Source of the DNA: Bacillota bacterium
Lineage (GTDB): Bacteria > Bacillota > Clostridia > Peptostreptococcales > Anaerovoracaceae
Reading direction: 5' to 3'
DNA: 64,000 bases
Assembly: GCA_029006195.1 (NCBI GenBank)
Contig: JAQXGH010000017.1
Location: 1-64,000, forward strand
Shown: positions 54,600-63,010 of the stretch, one piece after another
How the letters are laid out: the number at the start of each line of letters is the position of its first letter
Position numbering within the stretch: position 1 is the stretch's first letter
Made by a program: the position numbers and the translations under genes
The notes under the pieces: model-generated
Database searches by the model: none
What the model was told of the DNA's origin: nothing
What the model saw: the letters and a program-made list of their open reading frames with translations, nothing else

Positions 54600-55844
54600 A
54601 TGAAGTTAGTAAACGTACAGGGAAGAAAAAAGACCGGTAAAACCACAACGGTCACAAATATAATATCTGAACTTGTTAGGCGCGGCTACACTGTTGGTTC
54701 AGTGAAGGGCATTCATATAGATGCTTTTTCGATGGATTCGGAGACGGCGGATACCGGTAAGCACAAGCGCGCTGGCGCAGATCCGGTTACAGCCAGATGC
54801 CACGACGAAACTAACGTGATGTTTAAGGGAAAAAGAAATCTGCGTGAAATTCTTAAGTTTTATGACACCGATTGGGTGGTCATAGAGAGTCACGTGGATT
54901 TAAGATGCCCGAATATAATTACAGGCAGGACTGCTTACTACGATGGAGAGGGTAAGGACGTAAGTCTTGATGAGCAGGTAAACGAACTGACCATCGCATG
55001 CAGCGGTGTGATTTCTAACGAGATCTCTGAGTTTGAAGGGCTGCCTGTTATAAATTCGATGACATCCATTGAGAAGCTCGTGGATGTTATTGAGAACTTT
55101 TATAATTGTAAAGAAGAAGTTAGGATCCTTGAACCTGAGGAAGAGATGGCGCTGATAGAATCAAACGATTTTATTAAGGTGCATGCTGACGGCAGGGAAG
55201 AAGCTGGATCAGATCATATGCTGATGGAGAATACCGTTGAGGTATATATCAATGGCAAGCTGAGAGGAGCTGTTCCTTGTACGCCTCAGAATATCCCTGA
55301 ACTGGTGATAGGATGGCTTAATGCTGAAGGCTTTATCGATGATATCAGAGAGATTCAGCAGATAACAATAAACGATGAAGGAACTCTGGCAGAGGTTCTT
55401 CTGGATAATGAGTGGGGAAATTATCCGGTCCGTCCGGTTTCTCAAGTGAAATGGAAGAAAGAATGGATCTTTGCACTGGCTAAGGATTTCGAAATCATTA
55501 TGCCTCTCAGACAGGAGACTATGGCTGCGCATAATTGCCGCATAGCCAGAGGTCTTGATGACGGGAGCATTGACATCCTCTTTAAGTGTGAAGATATAGG
55601 AAGGCATAGTGCGATCGACAAAGTGATCGGATGGAGCATGAGAAATGGAATCGATATGACAGACTGCATATTGTTCACAAGCGGGAGAGTCAGCCGTGCC
55701 ATGGTCCAGAAGGTTATTCGCGCGGGCATTCCGGTAATGGCTGGCAAGGGCACCATTTCTAAGAAAGCGGTGGCGCTGGCTAAAGCAAACAACCTGACAT
55801 TGATCGGGTATGCTAAGGCTGATAGCCTTTGCATATTCGCTTAA
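54600..55844 (+). CDS. MobB-FdhD fusion protein
   Basis: This 414-residue protein joins a MobB-type GTPase domain (about 1-170; Walker A GRKKTGKTT at 7-15, VVIESHVD) to an FdhD domain (about 188-414; EDIGRHSAIDKVIGW, FTSGRVSRAMVQKVIRAGIPVMAGKG). MobB helps convert molybdopterin to its dinucleotide form, and FdhD transfers sulfur to formate dehydrogenase. The CxxC loop used for persulfide transfer in classical FdhD is not seen; only a single Cys (AHNC) is near the expected place. A role in sulfuration of the Mop-like hydroxylase or AOR is inferred from context. Confidence 0.85.
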   Translation: MKLVNVQGRKKTGKTTTVTNIISELVRRGYTVGSVKGIHIDAFSMDSETADTGKHKRAGADPVTARCHDETNVMFKGKRNLREILKFYDTDWVVIESHVDLRCPNIITGRTAYYDGEGKDVSLDEQVNELTIACSGVISNEISEFEGLPVINSMTSIEKLVDVIENFYNCKEEVRILEPEEEMALIESNDFIKVHADGREEAGSDHMLMENTVEVYINGKLRGAVPCTPQNIPELVIGWLNAEGFIDDIREIQQITINDEGTLAEVLLDNEWGNYPVRPVSQVKWKKEWIFALAKDFEIIMPLRQETMAAHNCRIARGLDDGSIDILFKCEDIGRHSAIDKVIGWSMRNGIDMTDCILFTSGRVSRAMVQKVIRAGIPVMAGKGTISKKAVALAKANNLTLIGYAKADSLCIFA

Positions 55845-55849
55845 ATAAA

Positions 55850-55870
55850 AAAACAAACAAGCAAGCAAAG
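55850..55870 (+). promoter_or_regulatory. CAAGCAAGCAA leader motif before the radical SAM gene
   Basis: ACAAACAAGCAAGCAAAGG runs into the ribosome binding site of the next gene. Close copies occur in minus orientation upstream of the dicluster gene (near 40435) and mop (near 50565), and again near 51020. A shared regulatory or translation role is possible. Confidence 0.45.
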
Positions 55871-55882
55871 GAAAACTAAATA

Positions 55883-57289
55883 ATGATATTAAGTAAGACT
55901 CAGAGCTTGTGTCCTAAGTGTCACAAGCCTATTAACGCACTCTATATCGAGGAGAAGACGGGATGCTCCTGCTGCGAGGATGGTAAAGTTTATTTCGTGC
56001 AGCAGTGTCCGGAGCACGGCGAGTTTAAGACTCTGGCTTCGGAATCATCGGCGGATTTTAAGAGATGGGTGAAAAACCCTGTGATAAATATCCCGCCAAA
56101 GGAAGCTATAACTGAGGGTGATCCCGAGGACGCCAGCTGTCCGCTGCATTGCGGCACATGCACCAATCACTTGCAGACAGCATGCTGCGTACTTATCGAT
56201 ATAACAGACAGATGCAATCAGTACTGTCCTTACTGTTTCGCGCGTGCGGATGAGGATGCGTCAAAGGCTAATGAGCCAACGCTTATAGAGCTTGAAGCTA
56301 AATTTGACAGATTGATTGAGCTTGGCGAGGAAGGAAGAGAATTCAATATTCAGCTTTCGGGCGGCGAGCCAACAGTCAGAGATGATCTTCCTGAGATTAT
56401 TCGCATGGCGAAATCTAAGGGTTTCGAGTATATCCAGATTAACTCAAATGGCAAGAGACTCGCTGAAGAAGATGGCTACGCCAAGACTTTGGCAGATGCC
56501 GGTGCGTCAGTTATATTCATGCAATTTGATGGAACTGATGATGAGATATACATGAAGCTGAGGGGCCAGGCTCTATTTGAAACAAAAGTCAAGGCCATAA
56601 GAAACTGCGAGAAGGCAGGTCTGGCGGTAACGCTAGTGCCGACAATTGTTAAAGGTGTAAACGACCAGAATATTGGTGAAATGATGGATTTCTTAGTTGA
56701 TAATGTCAACGTTGTCAAAGGCATCCATTTCCAGCCAGCAAGCTTCTTTGGCAGATATCCGGATGGAGACGAGCTTGAAGGCAGAATCACAATGTTCGGG
56801 CTGCTCCGTCAGTTGGAAGCTCAAAGGCCTGAATTCAAATATGAGGACTCACTTCCGATTGCTACCGGTCATACGCTTTGTTGCTTTTACAGCACATACA
56901 TCAAAGAACCGGATGGAAGCGTTAGATGCACAGTGACAAATAAGCAGAAGGATGAGGGCGTAAGTTGCTGCTGTGATATGACTCAGGCAGACCAGCTGGA
57001 AGTAATAAAGAAGGACAGAGACTACGTTCTCAATAAGTGGGATGTTAAGGTTCCAGAAGAGACTTGCTGTTGCTGCTGTGATCAGCCACAGGTGGGGAGC
57101 TCAGAGGAAATCACTGACATCGACGAATTCCTCAGCTACTACAGAAGGAACACATTCACAGTTACCGGAATGGCATTCCAGGATATCACTAACCTTGATG
57201 CAGAACGTCTAAAAAGATGCAGAGTCGTTCAGCTGACTGATGATAACAGACTGGTGCCTTTCTGCGCATACAACACTATTTATAGATAA
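55883..57289 (+). CDS. Radical SAM protein, TrsS-like
   Basis: This 468-residue radical SAM protein has the cluster motif CNQYCPYC (C111, C115, C118), the GGEPTVR SAM motif, an N-terminal zinc-like CPKC...CSCC...CPEHG segment and a Cys-rich tail (ETCCCCCDQ). The general layout is like the radical SAM proteins that NCBI names TrsS (some with Sec), found with the DVU_155x genes; this is from memory. All positions here use Cys. It is followed at 17 bases by a methyltransferase, so it may install or modify a small group for the Mo enzyme system. Confidence 0.8.
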   Translation: MILSKTQSLCPKCHKPINALYIEEKTGCSCCEDGKVYFVQQCPEHGEFKTLASESSADFKRWVKNPVINIPPKEAITEGDPEDASCPLHCGTCTNHLQTACCVLIDITDRCNQYCPYCFARADEDASKANEPTLIELEAKFDRLIELGEEGREFNIQLSGGEPTVRDDLPEIIRMAKSKGFEYIQINSNGKRLAEEDGYAKTLADAGASVIFMQFDGTDDEIYMKLRGQALFETKVKAIRNCEKAGLAVTLVPTIVKGVNDQNIGEMMDFLVDNVNVVKGIHFQPASFFGRYPDGDELEGRITMFGLLRQLEAQRPEFKYEDSLPIATGHTLCCFYSTYIKEPDGSVRCTVTNKQKDEGVSCCCDMTQADQLEVIKKDRDYVLNKWDVKVPEETCCCCCDQPQVGSSEEITDIDEFLSYYRRNTFTVTGMAFQDITNLDAERLKRCRVVQLTDDNRLVPFCAYNTIYR

Positions 57290-57306
57290 AAAAGGAGTTT
57301 TACATA

Positions 57307-58032
57307 ATGTCAATCGAAAGACCTGGTGAATTCAAAATCACCGACAGAGCACTGGAAATCGCTAATTTCAAAGAGGGCAGCAGAATTCTAGATATCGGCT
57401 GCGGAGAAGGTGATACAGTAAATCATCTTAACGAAATGGGAATGAAGGCTGAAGGTATCGAAATGAACCTGACTAAAATAGTAGAAGCCAAGAAAAAATT
57501 CCCTGGAATCAATGTTAATTATGGCGACGGCGAATTCCTGGATGAGTGGCCATCATACACATTTGACGGAATCACAATGGAATGCGTTCTCAGCCTTATA
57601 AATATACCTGAAGAATCACTGAACGAAGCCTACTGCGTTCTCAAAAAGGGCGGCAAGCTCATAATCACTGACCTTTATGAGAGGGACCCTGATCCTAAGC
57701 AGATGGCAGTCGTGGCGATGGAAGCCAAGAGACAGTCAAGACTTCCTCATCACGAAGGCGACTGCGAAAACAGAGGGCTCAAATACGTTGACTTCAGATT
57801 TGAAGGCGCTTTCTATAAGGAACCGCTCATCAAAATGATCGAAGAAGTGGGATTTAAGGTTAAAGCCTTTGAAGACTTTTCGATAGAGCTCGACAATTAT
57901 GCGGCTCAGATCATGCTTGATGGCGGTAAACTGGAAGACGCGTGCAAAGGCCTCAAACTCGAGCACAATGGCCAGAGAAGAAAGATCGGCTATTTTATGA
58001 TCGTAGCTGAGAAGCCTTTGCTTACAAGATAG
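57307..58032 (+). CDS. DVU_1556-like SAM-dependent methyltransferase (TrsM-like)
   Basis: This 241-residue class I methyltransferase has SRILDIGCGEGDTVNHL (motif I, about residue 24), an acidic loop GIEMN, and TDLYERDPDPKQ downstream. The middle differs from common small-molecule methyltransferases. It lies between the radical SAM and AMP-ligase-like genes with short gaps, as in the Desulfovibrio Mop neighbourhood. The methyl acceptor is unknown. Confidence 0.82.
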   Translation: MSIERPGEFKITDRALEIANFKEGSRILDIGCGEGDTVNHLNEMGMKAEGIEMNLTKIVEAKKKFPGINVNYGDGEFLDEWPSYTFDGITMECVLSLINIPEESLNEAYCVLKKGGKLIITDLYERDPDPKQMAVVAMEAKRQSRLPHHEGDCENRGLKYVDFRFEGAFYKEPLIKMIEEVGFKVKAFEDFSIELDNYAAQIMLDGGKLEDACKGLKLEHNGQRRKIGYFMIVAEKPLLTR

Positions 58033-58058
58033 ACTAAAAGAAAGGAACATACTTCAAC

Positions 58059-59162
58059 ATGATAAAACACCTGGACATCTGGACAGCAACTAAAGTACGC
58101 GATGCAGCTCACGATCCATATGCGGCTCTGACTAGAGAAGAAATAAACGCATATACAATCGAAAGACTCAAAGAGCAGCTTCTCTACGTAACAGAAAACA
58201 GCGTTTTATATCAGGATCTTTACAAGGACATAGACATCAAGGCAATGTGTCAGCTGGAGGGCTCAGAATTCATGAAAGCCTTCAGAACGCTGCCTCCGAC
58301 AACTCCTGAAATGCTGAAAGAAAGAGAAACTGACTTCCTCTGCGTGAGCCAGTCTGAAATCAGCCGCATCGTTACACTGCCTACAAGCGGCAGCACAGGA
58401 AAGCCAAAGCGCGTTTACTTCACAGAAGAAGACCAGCAGCTGACAGTGGATTTCTTTAACCACGGAATGAGACTCATCTGCGATCCTAGCGATGTTGTAC
58501 TCATCCTAATGCCTGCTAATGTTCCGGGTTCCATCGGTAAACTCTTAGGCCAGGGCCTTCGCGACATGGGTGCAAAGGCTATAGAATACGGCCTTCCGGT
58601 TTCTATTAAAGATGAGGCTGCTGATATTATCGATATCATGAAGAAGGAGAAGGTTACTTCGATCGTAGCTCTCCCAACTCATATGATTAAGCTGGCAAGA
58701 GAAGCTGAAAGCGCAGGAATCACTGACTATGATTCACCTGATTTTGTTCAGCTTAGAAGCATCCTGCTCAGTGCTGAATACGTTCCTGAAGAAACTGTAA
58801 TGATGCTTGAGGAAACATTCGAATGCTGCATCTACGAACATTACGGCATGACTGAAATGGGACTGGGCTGCGCAGTAAGCTGCGGCTTTGGAAATGGTTA
58901 TCATGTTCGGGAATCAGATCTTTTCCTGGAAATCGTCGACTCAAGAAACGGCGAACCTATGCCAGAAGGAGCATTTGGCGAAATCGTATTCACTACCCTC
59001 ACAAGAAAGGGTATGCCATTCATCCGCTACAGAACAGGCGATTTCAGCAGATGGATCACAGAACCATGTATGTGCGGCAGCGTTCTTAAGCGTATAGATA
59101 AGGTCGGCTCCAGAGATATCATCAAGGGAATGCTTGTTGATAGAATCAACGGTATTAAGTAA
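58059..59162 (+). CDS. Short AMP-dependent CoA ligase-like protein (DVU_1553-like)
   Basis: This 367-residue adenylate-forming protein carries LPTSGSTGKPKRVYF (P-loop), YEHYGMTEMG (A5) and YRTGDFSRWI (A7/A8). It is about 70 residues shorter than PaaK-type ligases and lacks the C-terminal lid domain with the catalytic Lys. It may therefore adenylate but not complete thioester transfer, or use another protein's lid. It follows the methyltransferase by 26 bases in the same operon. The acid substrate is unknown; a link with the aldehyde-derived acids of Mop or AOR is only a guess. Confidence 0.82.
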   Translation: MIKHLDIWTATKVRDAAHDPYAALTREEINAYTIERLKEQLLYVTENSVLYQDLYKDIDIKAMCQLEGSEFMKAFRTLPPTTPEMLKERETDFLCVSQSEISRIVTLPTSGSTGKPKRVYFTEEDQQLTVDFFNHGMRLICDPSDVVLILMPANVPGSIGKLLGQGLRDMGAKAIEYGLPVSIKDEAADIIDIMKKEKVTSIVALPTHMIKLAREAESAGITDYDSPDFVQLRSILLSAEYVPEETVMMLEETFECCIYEHYGMTEMGLGCAVSCGFGNGYHVRESDLFLEIVDSRNGEPMPEGAFGEIVFTTLTRKGMPFIRYRTGDFSRWITEPCMCGSVLKRIDKVGSRDIIKGMLVDRINGIK

Positions 59163-59174
59163 GGAGGGGAAGAA

Positions 59175-60611
59175 GTGATTAGAATCGGATATAACAGAGA
59201 TTTGGTCGGAGATTTCAATGAAAGATTCGGCGTAATAATTCTGGCTGCAGGCAAGTCAAGCAGAATGAACGACTTTAAGCCACTGCTTCCAGTTGACGGC
59301 ATGAGCGCTCTTGAAGGTCTCATTGAAGCCACTAAAATCGCAGGTGTTACAGACATCGCTGTAGTAACTGGATATAAGCGCGAAGAACTGTCAGATATTA
59401 TAGCAGCTTCCGGCGCAAAAGAAATATACAACGAAAACTACGAGGACGGTATGTTCTCATCAATAAAAGCTGGCCTGACTGGAGCAGAAGAAGGCTTTGA
59501 CGATAAGGAAGGCTTCCTTCTTATGCCAGTTGACTGCCCGCTGATCAGCGCCAGAGTTCTTCGTGAACTCATGTCAGTGGCAGGCACAGAAACTACACCT
59601 GAAGGCTATGAAGAATTCGCAGTAGTTACATATGAAGGAAAGAAGGGCCATCCGCTCTACATCCCTCGCGGCTACATCGCAGAAATCTGCGAGTACGACG
59701 GACCTGGCGGACTCAAGGCCATCACAGACAAGTACTGGGATAGAATGAAGCGTGTAGCTGTTGACGAAGAAGGCGTTATCCTCGATATGGACACACCGGA
59801 AGGATACCAGGATATCATTAATTTCGTATCCAAAGGCTTCAAACGCGAAAAGTTAGAACTCCTGACAGCCCGCAAGAGAATTTTCCTGGTGCGCCATGGC
59901 GAAACTCAGCAGCACGATGAACCTGTATTCATCGGCCAGTATGATGTTCCGCTTTCAGATGAAGGGCGTTCGCAGGCTTTGGAAGCTGCCAAAGGAATCG
60001 CAGCAGGCATGCAGGAAGACGTAGAAGCTGAAATGATGGGTATGGACAAGTTTGGCAGAGAACCAATGCCAGCAATCGAAAGAATCTACTCGAGCGATTT
60101 ATCACGTGCAGCAGAAACCGCAGAAATCATCAAGGATTACCTGAATGAGCATTTCGCAATGGCTGGGCTGAACCTGGACGTACGCTACGATGAGGGTCTT
60201 CGCGAAATCAATCTGGGCGCTTGGGAAGGCAAAGCCATCAGCCAGGTCCAGGCGGAAGACCCTGTTGGTTACGAACGTCGCGGCAAAGAAATGTTCACAT
60301 ACAAAACTGAAGGAGCAGAAAACTTCTACGATATGCAGTACAGAGTTCTGGGCGCATTCCGCGAGATCCTCAGAAACGATGATGCCAAGGATATCATCAT
60401 CATCGCACACAGCGGCGTAATCCGCGCTCTTGAAAACAACATCAACGACCTGCGCGTCGACGATGACTGGGATCCAATCCCTAAGGGCGGCTTCCGCATG
60501 TTCACACCATTCCCTGTGAAAAACGAAAAGCCAGAGGAAGATGCAGGCGAAAAGCCAATGAACATGAACGACATGACGCTTGAAGCGTGTCTGGAATACT
60601 ACAAACAGTAA
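59175..60611 (+). CDS. MocA-like nucleotidyltransferase fused to histidine phosphatase (DVU_1551-like)
   Basis: This 478-residue protein has an N-terminal MocA/MobA-type transferase (about 12-215; VIILAAGKSSRMNDFKPLLP, LLMPVDCPLISARVL) and a C-terminal histidine phosphatase (about 235-430; LVRHGETQQHDEP, IYSSDLSRAAETA, IIAHSGVIR). MocA makes molybdopterin cytosine dinucleotide, the cofactor form of Mop-type hydroxylases. The phosphatase half may remove a product or process the nucleotide. The start is GTG with AGGAGGGG before it. Confidence 0.88.
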   Translation: MIRIGYNRDLVGDFNERFGVIILAAGKSSRMNDFKPLLPVDGMSALEGLIEATKIAGVTDIAVVTGYKREELSDIIAASGAKEIYNENYEDGMFSSIKAGLTGAEEGFDDKEGFLLMPVDCPLISARVLRELMSVAGTETTPEGYEEFAVVTYEGKKGHPLYIPRGYIAEICEYDGPGGLKAITDKYWDRMKRVAVDEEGVILDMDTPEGYQDIINFVSKGFKREKLELLTARKRIFLVRHGETQQHDEPVFIGQYDVPLSDEGRSQALEAAKGIAAGMQEDVEAEMMGMDKFGREPMPAIERIYSSDLSRAAETAEIIKDYLNEHFAMAGLNLDVRYDEGLREINLGAWEGKAISQVQAEDPVGYERRGKEMFTYKTEGAENFYDMQYRVLGAFREILRNDDAKDIIIIAHSGVIRALENNINDLRVDDDWDPIPKGGFRMFTPFPVKNEKPEEDAGEKPMNMNDMTLEACLEYYKQ

Positions 60612-60643
60612 ACATTCGTATGATAAAAGTAATATGAACTCAA

Positions 60644-61405
60644 TCAAGGTTTTGATTTCAGCGTGAGTGCTGTTCCGTACTGTTTGAATTTGATGCCGGT
60701 AGCGACTTCGATTGCGTGGTGCCTGATTTCAGGGCCAGGGCAGAAACCGTTCAGTTCGATTGCGCCTCTTTCGAAGAGCTCGCGGCTCATTGGGGTGCTC
60801 GGTCCGAGGACTATCGGGTTGTTTGCGATGTCCAGGAGGCGGGGGAGTGTTTTGTTTATAAAAGCTGATCCTGTGATGAAGGCGTAGTCGCATTCGGGCA
60901 GGATGTATTCGCAGGCTGAATCTGGGAAGTCGCCAGGCTGTGGTTTACGTTCCAGAACGTACAGCTCGGAGTCAGTCAAATATTCTTCGAGTTTTGTGAA
61001 GTGGCCGACTACTGCGACTTTCTTGCCGGCTGCCAAAGATTTGTAGTCGTTGAAACCGTTGGAAGCGTTTGGCTTTTGGGACATGCCGCGAAAAAGCTTT
61101 GGGTCCGTCAGATGATGATAGGAGTTGAGGTAAGCGTTGAGTGCCGCGGTTCCGATGGAAGCTTCGAGGAAGTTCCAGGATTCGCAGTAGCATGCGGCGT
61201 CTTTAAGGGGCATGCCTAGGAAATCGTGATTCGCAATTCCGGAGAACTCAAAAAGGTCAAAGTCTTGTTCGTTGACTGTGACCGCCATTCCTACATATTC
61301 GCCGGCTCCGACGATGGTCCAAACTTCGCCAACGTGCACGAAGTCGATTACTGCGTCTAAATCGTCAGGTATTTCATCTATTATTTTGTCATAAAATTTC
61401 CACAT
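60644..61405 (-). CDS. DUF364/DUF4213 Rossmann-like protein (first copy)
   Basis: This 253-residue protein belongs to the putative heavy-metal chelation family (PF04016 type): an N-terminal enolase-like part (about 1-100; IVGAGEYVGMAVTV) and a Rossmann-like C-terminal half with KVAVVGHF and NPIVLGPSTPMSRELFERG. ATG 61405 with AAAGGAT upstream is preferred; the ORF-track start (61564) adds unrelated residues from the neighbouring gene region. It lies 4 bases after the NTPase gene in a minus-strand operon with a second DUF364 protein. Confidence 0.82.
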   Translation of the reverse strand: MWKFYDKIIDEIPDDLDAVIDFVHVGEVWTIVGAGEYVGMAVTVNEQDFDLFEFSGIANHDFLGMPLKDAACYCESWNFLEASIGTAALNAYLNSYHHLTDPKLFRGMSQKPNASNGFNDYKSLAAGKKVAVVGHFTKLEEYLTDSELYVLERKPQPGDFPDSACEYILPECDYAFITGSAFINKTLPRLLDIANNPIVLGPSTPMSRELFERGAIELNGFCPGPEIRHHAIEVATGIKFKQYGTALTLKSKP

Positions 61406-61409
61406 AATT

Positions 61410-62039
61410 TTATCCTTTTTGAATGTGAGCGCAGATAAATGCGCAGACCGCCTCGCGTGCCTCATCAGAAGTTTGGGCATCGCGGTCAAAATAGAGAATC
61501 GAGCCGCCAAGCTCGCCCTCGATGAAGCGGTGAAGATCTGCGTTAAGCTTGACCAGGCTGGCATCCATTCGCTTCGTGCTTTCGGGGTGCTTGATGACTC
61601 CTATGCACGGGATGCCTGACGCCAGCAGGTTCGTGAGTGCTTGACGGTAGACTGGAACTGCCAATTCGTGGCCGCCGATCTCGTCGAGTAAGACGAGTGG
61701 TGGTGAAGTGCTAAGCGCATCGGTGAGGTAGTCGAGGGCAATGCCTTCGAAAACTTCGGAGTGCTTTTTCATTCCGAATTCGCCGAAATATTTGAATATG
61801 CCTTTGGCAAGGCATTCGTCTGCATCAAGATTAGGCCAGCCTGAAATAACTTCGTTCAGCGGGCGGGTCAGCGGTTCGCCTGCGGCTGCGATGCGAAAGG
61901 CAATGGTGTCACCGCCGGAAGTGAGGCGCTGACTTGTGAAGCCGGCCAGCGATGAGCAATCGAAGCTGGCGAGCGCCTGGCGTATTAAAGTCGATTTGCC
62001 CGTTTGGATAGGGCCTTCGAGAAATAGCAGTTTAGACAT
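61410..62039 (-). CDS. P-loop NTPase of the THEP1-like type
   Basis: This 209-residue protein has Walker A LEGPIQTGKSTLI at residues 6-18, a Walker B-like PLVLLDEIGGHEL and a later KHPEST segment, resembling THEP1-type nucleoside triphosphatases. ATG 62039 is chosen because AAAGGATC precedes it. It sits between two DUF364 genes, which suggests it powers metal or cofactor handling by them. Confidence 0.75.
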   Translation of the reverse strand: MSKLLFLEGPIQTGKSTLIRQALASFDCSSLAGFTSQRLTSGGDTIAFRIAAAGEPLTRPLNEVISGWPNLDADECLAKGIFKYFGEFGMKKHSEVFEGIALDYLTDALSTSPPLVLLDEIGGHELAVPVYRQALTNLLASGIPCIGVIKHPESTKRMDASLVKLNADLHRFIEGELGGSILYFDRDAQTSDEAREAVCAFICAHIQKG

Positions 62040-62053
62040 AGTAGCGAGATCCT

Positions 62054-62911
62054 TTACTTGTAAGCGACAGTTCTTTCTGCGCACTTGCCGAACATGTGAT
62101 AGCCGCTGGCACCTTCGCTGATGTAGTCCAGGGCCATGTCTGGGTCAGTTACTATAATGCCGCCAGCGCATGTAACGCCTGCGTCAAAGAGTGCATCAGG
62201 GAGCATGCTGACAGTTGGACCTGTTACGATGATAGTAGCGTCTGGTTTAGCAAGTTCTAAAAGGCCTGCCAGAGTATCGTTTAACATAGTAACGCCGGTG
62301 ATAACCAGAAGGTCAGCATCTGGCACTACAGTTGCAGCCTGATCTGCTGGAACGAAATGCTCCATTTCGGCTGCTTTGAGAGTGCGGGAATCCATTTCCA
62401 GAACGTGCCAATTGCAGTTTGACTGGCGGAGCTGGCGCATGATTGGAACCATGGCACCGACAACGACAGCGTGGTTATAATTATTAACGTCTACTTCATC
62501 AAAAGCGTCACCGTAGGACATGCATGATGAAGGGCCGCCTGGAAGTTTGCCTTCTGCTTCAAGTACTGCGATCGAAAGCGCGTTCAGAGTTGAGATGCCA
62601 AGAGCGCATTTCAGAGGGTTGCTGTCAAAAATATCTTCCAGGAAACCGCGGATAGGTGTGCCGGCCATTTTGCCGGCATACGGCATAGCTTTGGCGGAAG
62701 TTGGGCAGCAAACAGCTGCGGGCATTTCCTTGATAGGTGTAAAGCAAAGGCCACCGTGCCCGGTTGAAATTTTCACTCCACTGAAGAAGAGCCCCAGTGT
62801 TGCGCGTTCAATTGTGATCTTATCTAAGGCGTCTTCGCCAAAAGCTGCTGTTGCACGAACTTTAACGGATTCGACACATTTCTGCAATAATTCAGATGAT
62901 TGCTTTTTCAT
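62054..62911 (-). CDS. DUF364/DUF4213 Rossmann-like protein (second copy)
   Basis: This 285-residue protein is a paralogue of the first DUF364 protein, with GLFFSGVKISTGHGGLCFTP at the N-terminal part, ALGISTLNALS, and DLLVITGVTMLNDTLAGLLEL plus IIVTGPTVSMLPDALFDAGV in the Rossmann-like half. The known family structure has an active-site pocket suggested to bind heavy metal. It is the first gene of the minus-strand operon. Pairing of two divergent copies suggests a heterodimer. Confidence 0.85.
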   Translation of the reverse strand: MKKQSSELLQKCVESVKVRATAAFGEDALDKITIERATLGLFFSGVKISTGHGGLCFTPIKEMPAAVCCPTSAKAMPYAGKMAGTPIRGFLEDIFDSNPLKCALGISTLNALSIAVLEAEGKLPGGPSSCMSYGDAFDEVDVNNYNHAVVVGAMVPIMRQLRQSNCNWHVLEMDSRTLKAAEMEHFVPADQAATVVPDADLLVITGVTMLNDTLAGLLELAKPDATIIVTGPTVSMLPDALFDAGVTCAGGIIVTDPDMALDYISEGASGYHMFGKCAERTVAYK

Positions 62912-63010
62912 GTTAATACCTCGCTTAATAAAATATGATAGTGGTATGGGATAATTTTAAAAGTTATAATAAAAATAGTCAATAAAAGCAGGCAAAATGG
63001 AGAAGTCATT

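Noticed and set aside
55883-57289. Selenoprotein form of the radical SAM protein
   Set aside because: All expected positions are Cys codons and no in-frame TGA occurs.
61406-61564. Longer N terminus of the first DUF364 protein
   Set aside because: The extra residues are encoded in the shadow of the NTPase gene; ATG 61405 has a ribosome binding site at the proper distance.
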